From contig JACVTC010000152.1 of NCBI GenBank assembly GCA_016946835.1, positions 52,501 through 116,500 on the forward strand: 64,000 nucleotides of DNA, in the 5' to 3' direction. The notes beneath the pieces are model-generated. The model was not told the DNA's origin, searched no databases, and saw only the letters and a list, made by a program, of their open reading frames with translations. Source of the stretch: Neocallimastix lanati (nom. inval.). Taxonomy: Eukaryota; Neocallimastigomycota; Neocallimastigomycetes; Neocallimastigales; Neocallimastigaceae. A program made the translations under genes and the position numbers. Positions 13,669 through 28,285 of this stretch are shown one piece after another; the first letter of the stretch is position 1, and every line of letters starts with the position of its first letter.

Positions 13669-16600
13669 ATGAATTTTCAAAAATATTTTCTTCAATTAGA
13701 TACAGAGCAACAATTATCCAAAGATAATATTAATGAAAACAAAAATAACAACGATAATTCTAATAATATAAAATCACCAAAAAAACAATTTTTAACAAAG
13801 AATCAAAAATATGAAATTGATAGAAAAAACTTCTTTAAAGAAAATCGTCAAAGAGCAAAGCCATTACTTTCAAAGCAAGGTATATATAATCGACGTTTTG
13901 AAAATAATTCTGAATGGGGACATAATACATTAGTGAATTTTCGAGGAGTCAAAGGTACTGATTGGACAAGAGATCATGGTTTCACTTATGCTAATGACTT
14001 TAATACTTTAGAACGAGATATCGATTCTGATTATGAAAGACCTAATTTAAAAAATTGTCGATATTGTTTAAATACTTATTTAGATACAGAACCTCATAAA
14101 ATATTGGAAAATGATCCTCCCACAGAAATTGGGGGTTGTATAAAATGTTGCCCAGAACATTATATCAATAATCATAATGATGGTAAGGATGATTATTATC
14201 CTGTTAAATCAACTGAAATGAATAGTATTAAATCAGAAAAAAATCTTAATCTTCATCATATCACAAGAAATTGTACCTCAATCATAAAATCTCATTCTAC
14301 AGGATCTGTAGATAAAATTCGACAATATAATTCATTATCAACACCAGCACTCATAGAAAGTCAACCTGATTGGGAAACAATTTCCAAAAATAAAATAAAT
14401 GATAATTCGGATACTATTTTAATTGATCAAAATAATAGTAATGTCTTCATTGGGGATTATCATTGTCGAGACCATTTAAAATCTCATTTAAATACTACAG
14501 GATTTCACAGTGACGACATTTTAGCTGCTGGTGTAAAGTCAGTCAATAATACTAAATGTTGTTTAAAAAATGTTACCTATGATAATACATCAAATATTCT
14601 ATTTAATGATGAATATACAGCATTAAATATTGAAAAAGAAAAACCTACTTATAAAGCTTTAATTCGTTATGATAATCAATCCTTTATACCCTTTAATCAT
14701 ATTGAATATAATCCTAATCCAGGTAATAAATATAAACATTATATAATAATAATAACAACAATAATAATAATAATAATAATAATAAAAGTATAATTAAAAT
14801 TAAAAAATTAAAAATAATTAATAATAATTTATAATAATAATGATCATTTTATAAGTAGAAAAAAAAAAAATAGTATATATATAATTATTATATTATTATA
14901 TTAATTATTAATTTATTAATTATTAATAATTAAAATTATGTTTTACTTTAAATATATTATATATATATATATTATATTAATTTACATTAATATTAATATA
15001 ATATTTAAAAATATTTAAAATTTAAAACATTATATATATATATATGTATAAAATTTAATTAAATTATTTATAATTATAATATATAATATATATATTATTA
15101 ATTTTATTATAAATATTGTAATAATTTAATGTTTATTCATTGTCATCATTTTACTATTATCAATATTATAAAGATAAGGAACATAAAGAATTTGATAATA
15201 AAGTATATAAATATCCAAATAAAATGAGAATAAATCCTGAATATGATTATAATGATACTGAAAATAATTATAAGGTTCCATATAATAATAATTCAACATA
15301 TGATGATTTTATTAAAGAGAATAAAGATGCCCCACAAAATATGTATTATAAAGATCTTTATGAACAATATAAACATATCTACAATGATAATAAAAATACT
15401 TTAAAATCTGAAAATAACGAAAAATCTGAAAATAATGATGATAAAAATAAAAATACAGATAATAAAGAAAATGATGATAATAACAATAATGACTATACTA
15501 GTAGAAATTTAGAAAAATTTTCAATGGCAAGCTTATTATGTCATAATAGTAATTGTAATATCGGACCTAATAAAAAAAAAAATATTATAAGTCATCATCA
15601 TAAAGATAATATAAAAGATATATTAAATGAAAATGGAAATTTATTAAAGGCAATGAAGCAAGATAAAAATCAAACTTCAAATAATTCAAATTCAGACGAT
15701 GATAATTCAAATCACTATCATTCAACTAAAAAGGATAATTTTAAATATAAATCATCGGATTATGATTACTTTTTTTGTGGAAAGGATCTAGATCTCAAAG
15801 AAAATATTAATGATTCTTATGAAAGTGAAGATTTTAGAAAGGAGCAACTAAAAATAAGTGCAGAGCAAGGATTTTTAAATGGATACTTACCAAATAAATA
15901 TCAAAATGATGTTGAATCTTATGATAATCCAATGTTGCATAATCCTAATGTAAAATCATCCATGGATATTGAAGCAGATCGACGATTAATTAAAATGAAA
16001 AATCTTGGATTTATAGAATCCATTGATAATATTTTAGCATATCAATTTAATTCTATTTATGAAACTAAAGAAAAGGAAAAACGTGAACGTTTCTGCAATA
16101 AAATGAATTGTATACGATATGATACTAATAATATAGATGATTTCGTTTCCTTAACTAGTTTTAATTCAAAATTAAACGAAAATTTGGTTCCTTCTAAAGA
16201 AACAGAAAAACAAAAATACCATATCGAAAATACTTACTACGGCCTCTATCCTGATAGTCAAAAACGTCATGGTAACGCACCTCCATTCGATAAAGAAAAA
16301 CTTAAGCAGGAAACACCTATCCGATTTATGAATAACTTTGGTGTAGAATATGATAAAGGAGTTATGCGATGTAGAGAACCACCATTCGATGATTGTAACT
16401 GTTGGATTAATGATTCTTCTAAACCAAAATTTGAACAGCCATTACCTTACCTATATGCTTCTCGAAATATTATATTCAATGAACTAAAAGTTAATGATTA
16501 TATTTCTCCAAATTTAAAACGCCTTCTAGAACAAGATTACAGAAACACCGGGAAAATTGGTTCTAATAATGAAAATTCAAATTCATCTTTAGAAAATACT

Positions 16601-17122
16601 ACAGATTCTTCTTCTTCTAATAATATAAATATAAATACAATTTCCAGTAATGATGAAAGAGATAATATAGATACTACTACTAATAATAATAATAATAATA
16701 TTACTACTGAAACTACCACTACTACTACTACTACTTCTTCTTCTTCTTCTTCTTCTAATGATAATAATAGTAATAACAAGTCTCCTCAATCTAATAATAA
16801 TTTATTGACTTCACCAGCACCCTCTGAATCTTCAAAAGTATCTCCTAAAAATCGGATTCAATTTCATAATAATTCTTATATAAATAAAGATGATCTTGAT
16901 GAATTAATTATTAATCATGAGAAGGATTCCTCGAAAGAAGTCATTACTTCATCAACAAAAAAGACATTAGCTCCTAAACGTATTACTTGTCGTGATCGTA
17001 CACATAATTACGTAATCTATGATTATGAAAGTATTAAGGCAAAGAATAGAAATAATAATCGTATTAAAAACTTGGTATCTAAACAAAAAGTTTTCAATTC
17101 ATCCTTAAACGTTTTAGGCTAA
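13669..17122 (+). CDS. Large low-complexity protein of unknown function (1000 aa, two exons)
   Basis: I do not recognise this protein. Exon 1 (13669-14722, ATG preceded by A-rich leader) joins exon 2 (15174-17122) across a 451-bp intron; the split codon becomes Asp (NPNPDKEHKEFD). Visible parts: a basic, conserved-looking N-terminal block at about 38-115 (FFKENRQRAKPLLSKQ, NFRGVKGTDWTRDHGF); a Cys cluster C130xxC133 and C157xxC160C161 with H164 that could bind metal; a middle section with ordered composition (APPFDKEKLKQETPIRFMN, REPPFDDCNCW, LPYLYASRNI); and Asn, Ser and Thr homopolymers late in exon 2 (DNA 16555-16800). There is no signal peptide or membrane segment, so it is probably intracellular. 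A cytoskeletal or flagellar role would be a guess. Confidence 0.75.
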
Positions 17123-18089
17123 TAAAATATAAATTTTATTTAATAAATAAAATAATAAAAATAAAATAAAATAAAATAAAAAAAAAAATAAAATCAATAT
17201 AAAATTATACTTAAGAGAAGAAAAAAAAATGGAAAAAAAAAATACTACTTAATAATTATACTAATAATACTAATAATAATTTAAATAATAATATATTATT
17301 TACATGATAGCAAAGTCAATTCATAAAAAAAATTTTTTTTTTTACTTGATTGTTTTTTTTTTTCATAGTTTTATTATCAAATTTAAAATACTTTTTTTTT
17401 ATTATTATTTTTTTTTCATAGTTTTATTATCAAATTTGAAATACTTTTTTTTTATTATTATTTTTTTTTTTTCATAGTTTTATTATCAAATTTGAAATAC
17501 TTTCTTTTTATTATTATTGTTACAATTAATATAACCATCAATTAAATATTATTACTTCATTAGTTTTAACTTTTTTATTTTTTTATTATTTTCATTTGTT
17601 ATATATTTATATATATATATATTAATTTATTAATTTTTCTCTCTCTTTTTTTTTTTTATTTTTTTTTTTTTTATTATTATACACTATACAATTATAGAAA
17701 TAAAAATTAAATCATTAATTAAACTCAATACAAAATAAAATATTTTCAGACTTCTCAATAAAATAATAATATATATACAATTTAAAATTAAAATTAAATA
17801 ATAAAAAAAAATTTATAAAAATATAATATATAAAATAATTTCTAATTTTCTACTTTTTTTTTTTTTTTTTTTTTTTTTAATAAATAGTTGTTTTAATAAA
17901 TAAAAACTAAAAACTATTTAAATTAAAATTTTAAAGCTCATTAAATTAATAATAATAAAATTATTTTTTAATAATTTTTCAAATATTCATATATGTTACA
18001 CAAAAAAAGAATATAATTAAGTCTATTAAATTTTGGTTTTTATTTTTAATTTTTTATTTATTTATTTATTTTTTTTATTTGCATATAAA

Positions 18090-18120
<31 letters not shown>

Positions 18121-18528
18121 GAAATAAAATATATAATATATATATATATATTTTACATATGATAACATACAAAGGCATAGTAATATATGAAAAAATAATA
18201 AAATAAAAGATAAAAAAACTTAAATTTTATTTTATTACTTTGAATTTTATATAAAAACTAATTTAAAAACAATTAAATTTTAATTTCAAATTTCAATCAT
18301 ATATTTATTTTATATAAATATATAAATACTTTCTAATAATATATATTTTAGAAATATATTAAATATATACATTTAAATAACTACTATCTTCTTTCAATAT
18401 TATCAAATAATATCAATAATTCTTTTATATATATATATATATATATATAAATTATTTTATTTTATTTTATTTTATTTTATATACATATATATATCTTTTT
18501 TTTTTTTTTTTTTTCCTGAAAAATAAAA
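17123..18528. other. Intergenic AT-rich spacer
   Basis: No gene seen. It contains a three-copy 54-bp repeat (listed), poly-T and poly-A runs and TA repeats leading to the ankyrin gene start. Confidence 0.6.
17353..17519. repeat. Three tandem copies of a ~54-bp unit
   Basis: The core CATAGTTTTATTATCAAATT recurs at 17364, 17418 and 17473, each followed by a poly-T and TTATTATTA segment. The spacing is 54-55 bp. Confidence 0.85.
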
Positions 18529-20208
18529 ATGACTGAAATACAATCAAAAATAATTAAAAAATATCTTCAGCTTAATAATTTTATTGAATTGAAAGAATAC
18601 ATCACAAATAATAAATTAAAGATTGAAGATTTCAAAACAGATTATTTTGATCCTTTAATTTATGCAATTGAGAAAAAGAAAACTGAATTAATAAATTTCT
18701 TTATTGATAATTATTCAACATTTAACTATGAATTAAAAAATGGCAAGACACCATTATTTGTTGCCATTCATACTGATAATTTACATGTAGCAGATATGTT
18801 AATAAATAGAAAAGCCAATATTAATTATTGTACAAAAAATTTCCATACAATTTTAAGTTATTTAGCTATTAAACGTGACTATTCTCCAATACATACTACT
18901 TATGTAATTGAACACGGTTTTAAACGAAACTATTTAGAACTCTGTCAAGGAAAAACTTTTTTCCAATATTTTAAAGGAAATTGTTCACCGGAACAAATTA
19001 TTATTATTATGAGGGATCACACGAAGTATTATTATGGCTTCATTGTCGAATTCATAATTCATGTAAAAAATAAAGAAAAAATAAGTACTGAATATATACA
19101 AAAATTATTAAGTTTTCATAAACAAAAACTTTATATGGTAAATTCTCTATTTAAAAATGCTATCAAAAGTAAAAAGTTAAATATTATAAAATCGTTAGAA
19201 AAATATTCAGATATAATTAAAGAAGAATGTAGTGACATCTCTTTCCGAAATATAGTTTTCCCCTACCGTAAGGATTGTTACGAATATTGTATTGGAAAAA
19301 TTTTTGGTGTCGACTATCAAGACAAATTAGGGAAAACAGCATTGATGTACGCCTCAAAATATGGATTAATAGATGTGGTAAAGAATCTTGTTGAAGTAAA
19401 AAAAGCAAATTTACATATTAAAGATAATCAAGGATATACTGCTCTTTATCATGCAGTCAGTAGTGGTCGTTTTGGAATCGTTAAATATCTCATTCAACAA
19501 AATGCAAATATCAATGAATGTAACAGTGATGGTGATTCCTTACTTATTTGTGCAGTTAAATTAGGATATTTCAGTTTAGTAAAACTTCTGATTCAAAACA
19601 AAATAAATATTAATCATCAAAATAAGGATGGTAATACAGCTTTACATGTTGCTATTGCTAAGCAAACGTATATGAATAGTATAAGACATTTAATTATCAA
19701 CCAAGCAGATGTCAATATTAAAAATAATAATGGGGAAACCTCATTAGCTCTTGCAATTAAAAATAATTTTATGGAAGCAATTAATTTATTATTGGAATAT
19801 AAGGCAGATATCAATTCAGTAGATAACTTTAATAATTCTATATTGACTCTTGCAATTAAAAATGATCTATCTTATATGTTAATTGAATCAATACTATCTT
19901 TAGGTGCAAATATTAATGTTAAAGACGAAGATAATAATACTCCTTTGAGAATTGCAATTCATAATGGTAATATCAATACTCTTGTTCGATTAATTAATCA
20001 TGGAGTAGATATTAATGAAGAAAATGATCAAAATGAATCAATTTTAGATTATGCCTTCAGAGAAGATCATATTGATATTGCAAAATATCTCATAAGAAAG
20101 GGAGCAATCATCAATAAAAAATATTATCAAGAATTAAAAGATATTAATTGTAATCCAGAAAAAATAGAGGATTACTTTACAACCGATGATAATTATACTA
20201 ATGATAAA

Positions 20209-20261
<53 letters not shown>

Positions 20262-21453
20262 TAATAATAATAATAATAATAATGATAATAATAATAATAT
20301 TAGTAATGATAATAATGTAAATGGTGATAATAATAATGATAATAATGTAAATGGTGATAATAATAATGATAATAATGTAAATGGTGATGATAATAATGAT
20401 AATAATGATAATAGTAATGATGATATTAATGATGAAAAAAATCATTATTCCATAAATAGAAAAATTCGTGGCTATACAACATTAATGATATGTTGTCAAA
20501 ATAATTTTATAAATATAGTAAAATATTTATTAGATCAGAATGTATATATTAATGAAAAAAATCAATTCCATGAAACAGCCCTTCATCATGCTATCAGCGG
20601 AGGACATTATGATATTATTAAATTACTAATTGACCATGGAGCCGACATTCATATAAAAGATAATGATAATCTTACTACATTAATGTATGCTTCAAGAGAA
20701 GATAAAAAGGATATTGTACAACTATTACTTGATCATAATGCTGAAATAAATGAAAAGGATAATGAAGATTGGACAGCATTAATGTTTGCTACTAGAAATG
20801 GACATAATGAAGTAGTGAAATTATTATTGCAATATGGTGCCGAAATGAATGTTGTAAATAAAGAACAGCAAACATTACTTACTTTAGCTGCTAAAAGTGG
20901 AAGTTCAGAAGTTGTAGATACTCTTATTCAATATGGTGTAAATATAAATGAAATAGGAAATAATGAAGTTTCACCATTAAAAGCAGCAATCTCTGAAAAT
21001 GATTTAAATATGATAAAATGCTTAGTAAGTCATGGCATAAATATTTCTTCTGAAGCGGCAATTGATGCTACCAGATATAAACGTATTGAAATTTTAGATT
21101 ATTTCCTTGGTTTAGGTGTCAGTGTTAACAGTTCCAATGTAAGTGGAACATTGTTAATGCAAGCCACGCGTACTGGAAATACATCAATGATCAAATTATT
21201 AATAGAAAAAGGAGCTGATATTAATAAAGAAGTAAAATATTTAACTGCTCTTCGTATATCTGGTATCTATGAATATGATGATATCGCTAAAATTTTAATT
21301 GAAAATGGAGCTACTATTGATAAAGATTCCTTCGAGGATATTATTGCATATAGATTAGCTGGATATGATATAGAAGATGAAGATAAAGAAATGTATCCAG
21401 ATTATTTATTTAAAGATAATAACATGAGTAATGATTTTGATTATAATTATTAA
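18529..21453 (+). CDS. Ankyrin-repeat protein (974 aa, intronless)
   Basis: Single exon starting at an ATG after an A-rich context. Residues 1-60 are a leader (MTEIQSKIIKKYLQL). A degenerate ankyrin unit (NGKTPLFVAIHTDN) is near 70-100. Two ankyrin arrays follow: about eight units from residue 264 to 545 (GKTALMYASKYG, GYTALYHAVSSGR, GNTALHVAIAK) and about eight or nine from 640 to 945 (HETALHHAISGGHYDII, WTALMFATRNGHNEVV). They are separated by an Asn/Asp-rich linker at about 561-637 built from AAT codons and three 30-bp units. There is no catalytic domain, signal peptide or membrane segment. The family is a protein-binding scaffold; the partner cannot be told. Such large ankyrin proteins are multicopy in AT-rich gut fungi, which is family knowledge rather than something seen here. 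Confidence 0.85.
20212..20420 (+). repeat. In-frame (AAT)n and 30-bp tandem units coding a poly-Asn linker
   Basis: AAT-rich codons code a long Asn run, then three 30-bp units each encode VNGDNNNDNN-like sequence (about 20317-20412). All units are multiples of 3, so expansion keeps the ankyrin frame open. Confidence 0.9.
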
Positions 21454-21818
21454 AAATAATTCTCCATAGAAAAAAAAAAAAAAAAAAAAAAAAATCTTTA
21501 ATGAAATAAACTTTTATTTATTACTTAAAATTAAAAAAAAAAAAAAAAAAAAATTTTTTTTTTTTTTCTTCAAACATACATATATATAAAAATTAACATA
21601 ATAATTATAAAATAAAATATTTAATTATATCTTTAAATTTCATTACTTGATCGAAATAAAAATACCAAAATTTAAATTTAAAATTTCCTTAATATAAAAC
21701 TTCCTTAAAATTATAGAACAAAACTTTATATATTTTATTTTTATTTCTAGTAATACTTTACTATTTTACATTATTTATTTTATTGATTTTTCACTATTTA
21801 TTTATATAATTATCTATC

Positions 21819-21944
<126 letters not shown>

Positions 21945-22965
21945 CTCATTTTTTCATTTATTCATTTTTATTTTTTGATAGAATGTGTGAAATTTAAAAT
22001 ATAATATACCAAATATTTAAGGGAAATATAATAGAATGGTAATTCCTTAGCTTGAAATGGGTGCATTCTAATAATAATATTATTATTAAACCTGGCATAA
22101 AATGGATTTAAAAATTTATTATAATCATAATGAATCCCCTCATAATGAAAGATATAGTAAAATATTAATTATAACAGTTAGCTCTATACAAATAGATGAC
22201 GTTTATTCCATCTACAAACTATACTTATTGATTGTAAAATATTTTATAGTTAGATTAGAAAAAAAAAATTATAGTTTAATAATATCAAGGGTATAAAATT
22301 ATAGAATAGGATAATTTTATATACACATATTCATCAGTAAGCCAATTGATTCATTTACTAATTTTAAGGGGAAATAATAGAATATGTGAAATATATGAAA
22401 AATAGGTGTAGCATATATTTAAACATAATGTAATATAATTAATGTATGCGCCACAATGCGTTAATATATAAGTATCTGAGAAACTCTTTTAACATAAAAT
22501 TAAAATATATTAATAAATTTGACATAATTAAAAACTATAAATTCCTTACTCTTAATATTTTTTATTATTATTAAAATATTTATATATTTAAATTCTCATA
22601 ATGATGTAAATTCAATATCTCTAAATTTCAATTCAAATAAATTAATATTAAGTATTATTAAGTATATATATATATATATATATATTTTTTATTTGTTTAG
22701 AGTCATTCATAATTATTATTCAAGGTCATCCATAAATTAAAAATGATAAAAAATTTTATATAATAAAATTATGTAATAAAATATTAATTGAAATGTAAAT
22801 TTGATCTAGAATTAAACTAAATAAAGTCAATTCAATTAAGAATGCATTACATAACATAGTAAAAATAATATAATCAATTATCAATACATTTAATTTATTT
22901 TTTTATTTTTTAATTTTTTTTTTTTTTTTTTAAATTAATTAAGAAAATATATTATTATGAAAAAA

Positions 22966-22999
<34 letters not shown>

Positions 23000-23053
23000 T
23001 ATAATAAATAGCAAAAAACACATTACATCGCTTTTTTTTATATACATAATATT

Positions 23054-23095
<42 letters not shown>

Positions 23096-24246
23096 TGAGT
23101 TTGAATTTGAGTTTTTTGGTTTTATATATATTATATATATATATAATAAAATTATAGTTTTTTTATTATTATTATTATTATTAGTAGTAGTAGTAGTAGT
23201 AGTAGTATTATTTATTTATTTATTTATATTAAAAATAATATATATATATAATATTTTTTAACTTGAAGTTTAAAAAACTATCAATGAATTAAAAATATAA
23301 TATATTAAAATATGGCTTATATAATTATATTATTATTGTATTACATTAAATAAATACATAAAGTCAAATTTCAAAAACAATCTACTATGAAAAAGAAATT
23401 TATTTCCTAATATTTTTTTTATAAAGATTAGGTAATAATTTTCTTAACTCTTTTCAATTAATTTCAATAATTTGAATACTTAACACCATCTAAAATTTTT
23501 CTTTATATTTTAAATTAATAAAAATTTTTCTTCGATAAGAAGCTATTTTCTTTTTTTTCTTGTAAAACTTCTTTTTTTTTTTTTTTTTTAGTAAAAAAAA
23601 TTTTTTGAAGTCTTCTTTATTTATTTACTTATTTTATTAAATGATGGTTTGATTATATTATATGAATTATATTTTTATTCTGCTTATATTAGTTCAAATT
23701 TATATATTTCTTTAAATTTTAAAAAAAAAAAAAAAAAAAAAAAAATGTTATTAAATTAAAAATTATAAAAATTTTCAGTTGTATACCATTTTATTTCATA
23801 AACTATATAAAGTTTTACAATTTTAATCCCTAATAATTAAGTAGAAAATTCTATTTTAATTACTTTCATTTTAATTTCCTTCAAAAAGACTGAAGAAAAG
23901 AATAATTTTATATACTCATAAAGTTTATATAATTTCATAATACTTTTTTTTTAATATTTTAAATATCATAATACTATATCTTATTTTTTTTTTTTTTATT
24001 TTTTATTTTTTTTTTGCTTATATAAAAAATGCATAATCTGAAAAAGTCGTGGCTTATAGTCTTATATCATTATTATAATACATATTTATTCATAATTATT
24101 TTGTTTTATAGATCATATTAATTGCTTTATATAAATTATAAATGTACTATCCCATCAAAATGTATTAATGTTTTAATAAATTTATTATAGATATACTTAT
24201 TATTTTTTAATTTTTTTTCTTTTTTATTTCTTTTTTTTTTTTATTT

Positions 24247-24306
24247 TATTATTATTATTATTATTTATTATTATTATTTATTATTATTTATTATTATTAT
24301 TTATTA

Positions 24307-24354
<48 letters not shown>

Positions 24355-24355
24355 T
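24247..24355. repeat. (TTA)n / TTATTTA compound microsatellite
   Basis: TTA units interrupted regularly by TTTA, ending in a pure TTA run. Confidence 0.85.
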
Positions 24356-24536
24356 AAATATACTGATATTAATATATTAAAATTTTAATAATACCAAATA
24401 ATTTTTATATATATATATTATTTTTTTTTAACAAGTTAAATCTTTTTGAATATAAAATATTCATTAGTTAATTTTAATATATTATCTAATATAAAAATTA
24501 ATATAATTGATTATACTGAAATGTTTTTTTTTATTT

Positions 24537-24573
<37 letters not shown>

Positions 24574-25909
24574 TATTTATTTCATTATTTAGTATTAAAT
24601 TTTTTATTATTTTTTTATTCAGCATTAAAATCAAGTAATATAGTTTATATTAGAAAATATTTTAATATATTATCAAATGATATAGTAAAATATTTTTTAA
24701 TATTAATTAAATTATTTATATTTATATATATATTATTTATTTTTATTCTATTATTGTAAAATTATAAAGTTCTTTTCGTATGTAATTTTTTATATATTAA
24801 ATTACAAAATTTTGAATAAATAATTATAATTTCAAATATACTTTGAAATATATTAAATTAAATTTATATTTTTATATTATATGTATTTATTTTTATTTAA
24901 ACCTTTTATATATTATTTGATATTTTTTTTATTATTATAGATATTAGGATTATAAATTAAACATAAAGTATTACTTAATCTTTAGTAATAACTGTTCAAA
25001 AAGATTACATTCATTTTTCTTCAACATATTTATATTTATTTTTTATATTAATTATTAGTAGATAGAAATACTAAAAACAAATAAAAAATTAAATTTTTAT
25101 ATATATATAATTTTTATTATTATTATTATTTTTTTTTTTAATAACGTTAAACATTATTAGATTAATAATATATTTTCTTTTGTTTCAAGAAAATAATCAC
25201 AAGTATTTTTGATAAAAAAAAAAGTTTTTTAAATATAAATTATACATTATTTATTTATAACTATTATTTTTATTATTATTATTATTTTTTTTTTTTTTTT
25301 TGTCCTTTTGCAATAAAAATAAAAAATAAAAATTTATAAGTCATCATAATTTACATTCAACTTTTTATAAGTCAGTTTATAATCTATAATTAATAATTTT
25401 GGAATTCTATTATTCTATATACTCAGTATTAAAGTTTAAAAAGGTATATATAAATTAAAATTTAATAAATTTTATTTATTGTAAAAATATATATATATAT
25501 GTATATACGTATATAATAATTATTATGATTTTCATTTAATTAAAAAAAAATATATAAAAAATAACTAAGAAAATAATAATTAGACAATATAAATTCTAAT
25601 AATTAAATAAAAAATGAAAAAAAATAAATATTAATAACTTTAATAAAAAAAAAAGAAAATAATAATAATAGTAGTTAAAGGTTTATTATTCTATATAATA
25701 TACATAAATATTAAAATATTATATTATTTAACAAAATATTGTTGTTTTAACTTTATAATATCCTTAAAGAATGAATTTTGTTTAAACAAATTATAAAATC
25801 CAAATTACAAAGGAGAAATCGTCATATAAGAAATAAAATAATATACCTATTAATATTCTATTTATAAATCATACCATTATATAATAAAATCTTAACATGA
25901 ATGTAAGTT

Positions 25910-25913
<4 letters not shown>

Positions 25914-25969
<56 letters not shown>
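25914..25969. repeat. Poly-A tract (56 nt)
   Basis: Longest pure A run seen in the window, about 150 bp upstream of the cyclin start. No retroelement sequence flanks it. Confidence 0.9.
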
Positions 25970-25972
<3 letters not shown>

Positions 25973-26120
25973 ATTAATATTTAAGAATAGGTAATAATCG
26001 ATTATAGTAACATTAAAAATAATTTAATTATTTGTTATTTTTTATATACAAATTTAAATATAATAGACTTCTACATTTAAAATAAAAAAAGAGCAAGATG
26101 AAAATATACTATCGAATAAT

Positions 26121-28285
26121 ATGAATAAAAAAGAGGGACATAGATTAAAACTCTTCCCAAAAGTAACCAGTGGCAAAGCCATTCTTCATACCACTAGAAG
26201 TAACAGAACTGCATTAAGTGATGTTAGTAATAAGATACCACTCCAGGTAAGAAATGTTAATATATTTATTCAAAATTGAATAAAAAAAGAAAAAAAAAAT
26301 ACTTTAAGGTATAATTAAAACAAATAAAAAATATATAAATAATAAATTATATAATAGATAAAAAATAGTAAGATCATTAAAACTGTTAAACAAAAAGTTA
26401 ATATACCAATTCCCTTAAAGGAAATTGAACAAGCAAAAAATCAATTAAAGAAACCTTTGCAAAAATTAGGAGGTTTAAACGAAAAGCATAATGGTTTACA
26501 ACTTCCAATTGAAAAGGTTATGCCAAGAATACAAAAAGTAAAAAATGTTAATTCTAAAATTAATACTGTAATAAATGATCGTCCTTCTTTAATAAAAAAG
26601 ACAAATATTAAGAAAGTAATCTCAAAAAAAGAAATTAAGACAGCTCATATTTTAAAAGAAAATATTAATAAAAATGAAAATAGATCAGCTGGAATTTCTC
26701 AACGTTTGCCACAGAAAACTTATCATCAGTCTATAGAAAATTTTCTTACAAAAAAATCTACCTCAGAAGAAGATAAAGAAAATAATAAATATTCTTCTGA
26801 AATTCAAAAAAAATCTACTTTAAATAATATACCAAAAGCACCATTAAAAGAAACAACTATAGAAAAAAAGGAAATAGAAGAGAAAAAAGAAAATAATGAA
26901 AAAGAAGAGGTTTCGTTACTTGAAACATTGAAGACATCAATAGATAATAATAAGTTAAAAGATAATGAAGAATTTCAAAAAGATCTTCAAGATTGGGAGG
27001 ATTTAGATGCGGAAGATGCCAATGATCCATCAATGGTATCAGAATATGTTAATGAAATTTTTGATTATATGAGAGAATTAGAAGTAAGTTTATATTTCTT
27101 ATTGCAAAAAAAAAAAAAAAAAAAAGTTTTAATAATGATTATATAATATATAGTTTTTAAATAAAATTTTAATGAAATATTTATTGATTTGTTTATTTTT
27201 CCATTTATTTATTCATTTATTTTATAATTTATTGATATTTATTTAATTGTTTCATATTATTTTATTTATATTTATTTATATTTATTTATATTTATTTGTT
27301 TATTTACATTTATTTATTTATATTTATTTATCTATTTATTTATTAAAATATTTATATATTAAAATATAAATTTTTAAATTATTAGAAAACTACAATGCCA
27401 AACCCTAAATATATGGATCACCAAGAAAAATTATCATGGAAAATGAGAACTGTATTAATTGACTGGCTAATTGATATTCATAATCAATTCCGTCTTTTAC
27501 CAGAAACTTTATATTTAGCTGTAAATATTGTTGATAGATTTCTTTCATCTCGTGAAGTTGATACTTATAAATTACAACTTGTAGGTGTTACAGCTATGTT
27601 TATTGCAGCAAAATATGAAGAAATTGTTGCACCATCAGTTCAAAATTATTTATGTGTACAAGATTTATATAATGAAGATGAAATTTTAAGAGCAGAACGT
27701 TATGTTTTAAAAGCTTTAGATTTTGGTTTACACTATCCAAATCCTATGAGTTTCCTGAGAAGAAATTCTAAAGCTGATAATTATGATCCTCTTTCTAGAA
27801 CTTTTGCTAAATTTTTAATGGAATTATCCTTAATTGATCATCGTTTCTTATTCTTTCCACCATCAAAAGTAGCCGCTGCTGCAATGTATTTATCAAGATT
27901 AATATTAGATAGAGGAGAATGGGTAATTAGATATAATTGCTATATATTAATTAGTAAAAGATTTACAAAAAAATAATTAAATTAATGAAATTAAAAAAAT
28001 AATTAATTTATTTATATATATATATATAATTAAAAAAAAATAAAAATAAAAATAAAGAATGCAAATATGCGTCATTATTCTGGCTATACCGAAGAAGAAT
28101 TAAGTGATTGTGTAGATTTAATGTTATTACTTTTGTTAATACCAAGAAAAAATTTCCCTTCAATTCAATTATTAAAAAAATATGAAAGCAAAAAATTTAT
28201 GAAAGCAAGTTTACATATTACTAAATGGGTATATGAACATATGTCTTTAATAGAAAAAAGATTAAGCCCAAAATATCGTAAATAA
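26121..28285 (+). CDS. B-type (G2/mitotic) cyclin
   Basis: Four exons, 26121-26246, 26373-27083, 27386-27922 and 28058-28285, all join in phase 0 to give 533 residues. The start is the only in-frame ATG after an upstream stop. Residues 29-37 read RTALSDVSN, a destruction box (RxxLxxxxN) for APC/C-mediated degradation. A Lys/Glu-rich linker follows. The cyclin fold begins with YVNEIFDYMREL and TMPNPKYM; residues 299-307 are MRTVLIDWL, then LYLAVNIVDRFLS, LQLVGVTAMFIAAKYEEI and FPPSKVAAAAMYLSR. The C-terminal cyclin box is split by the last intron and ends LSPKYRK. Function from family knowledge: activates Cdk1 for entry into mitosis. The gene looks intact. Neighbours are unrelated. Confidence 0.93.

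Noticed and set aside
16537-16789. Minus-strand Leu/Val/Glu/Arg frames
   Set aside because: Antisense of Asn/Ser/Thr homopolymers in the 1000-residue protein.
20134-20445. Minus-strand Ile-rich frame
   Set aside because: Antisense shadow of the poly-Asn linker of the ankyrin gene.
22102-22296. 64-codon open frame
   Set aside because: No family resemblance, no splice or neighbour support, AT-biased composition like the background.
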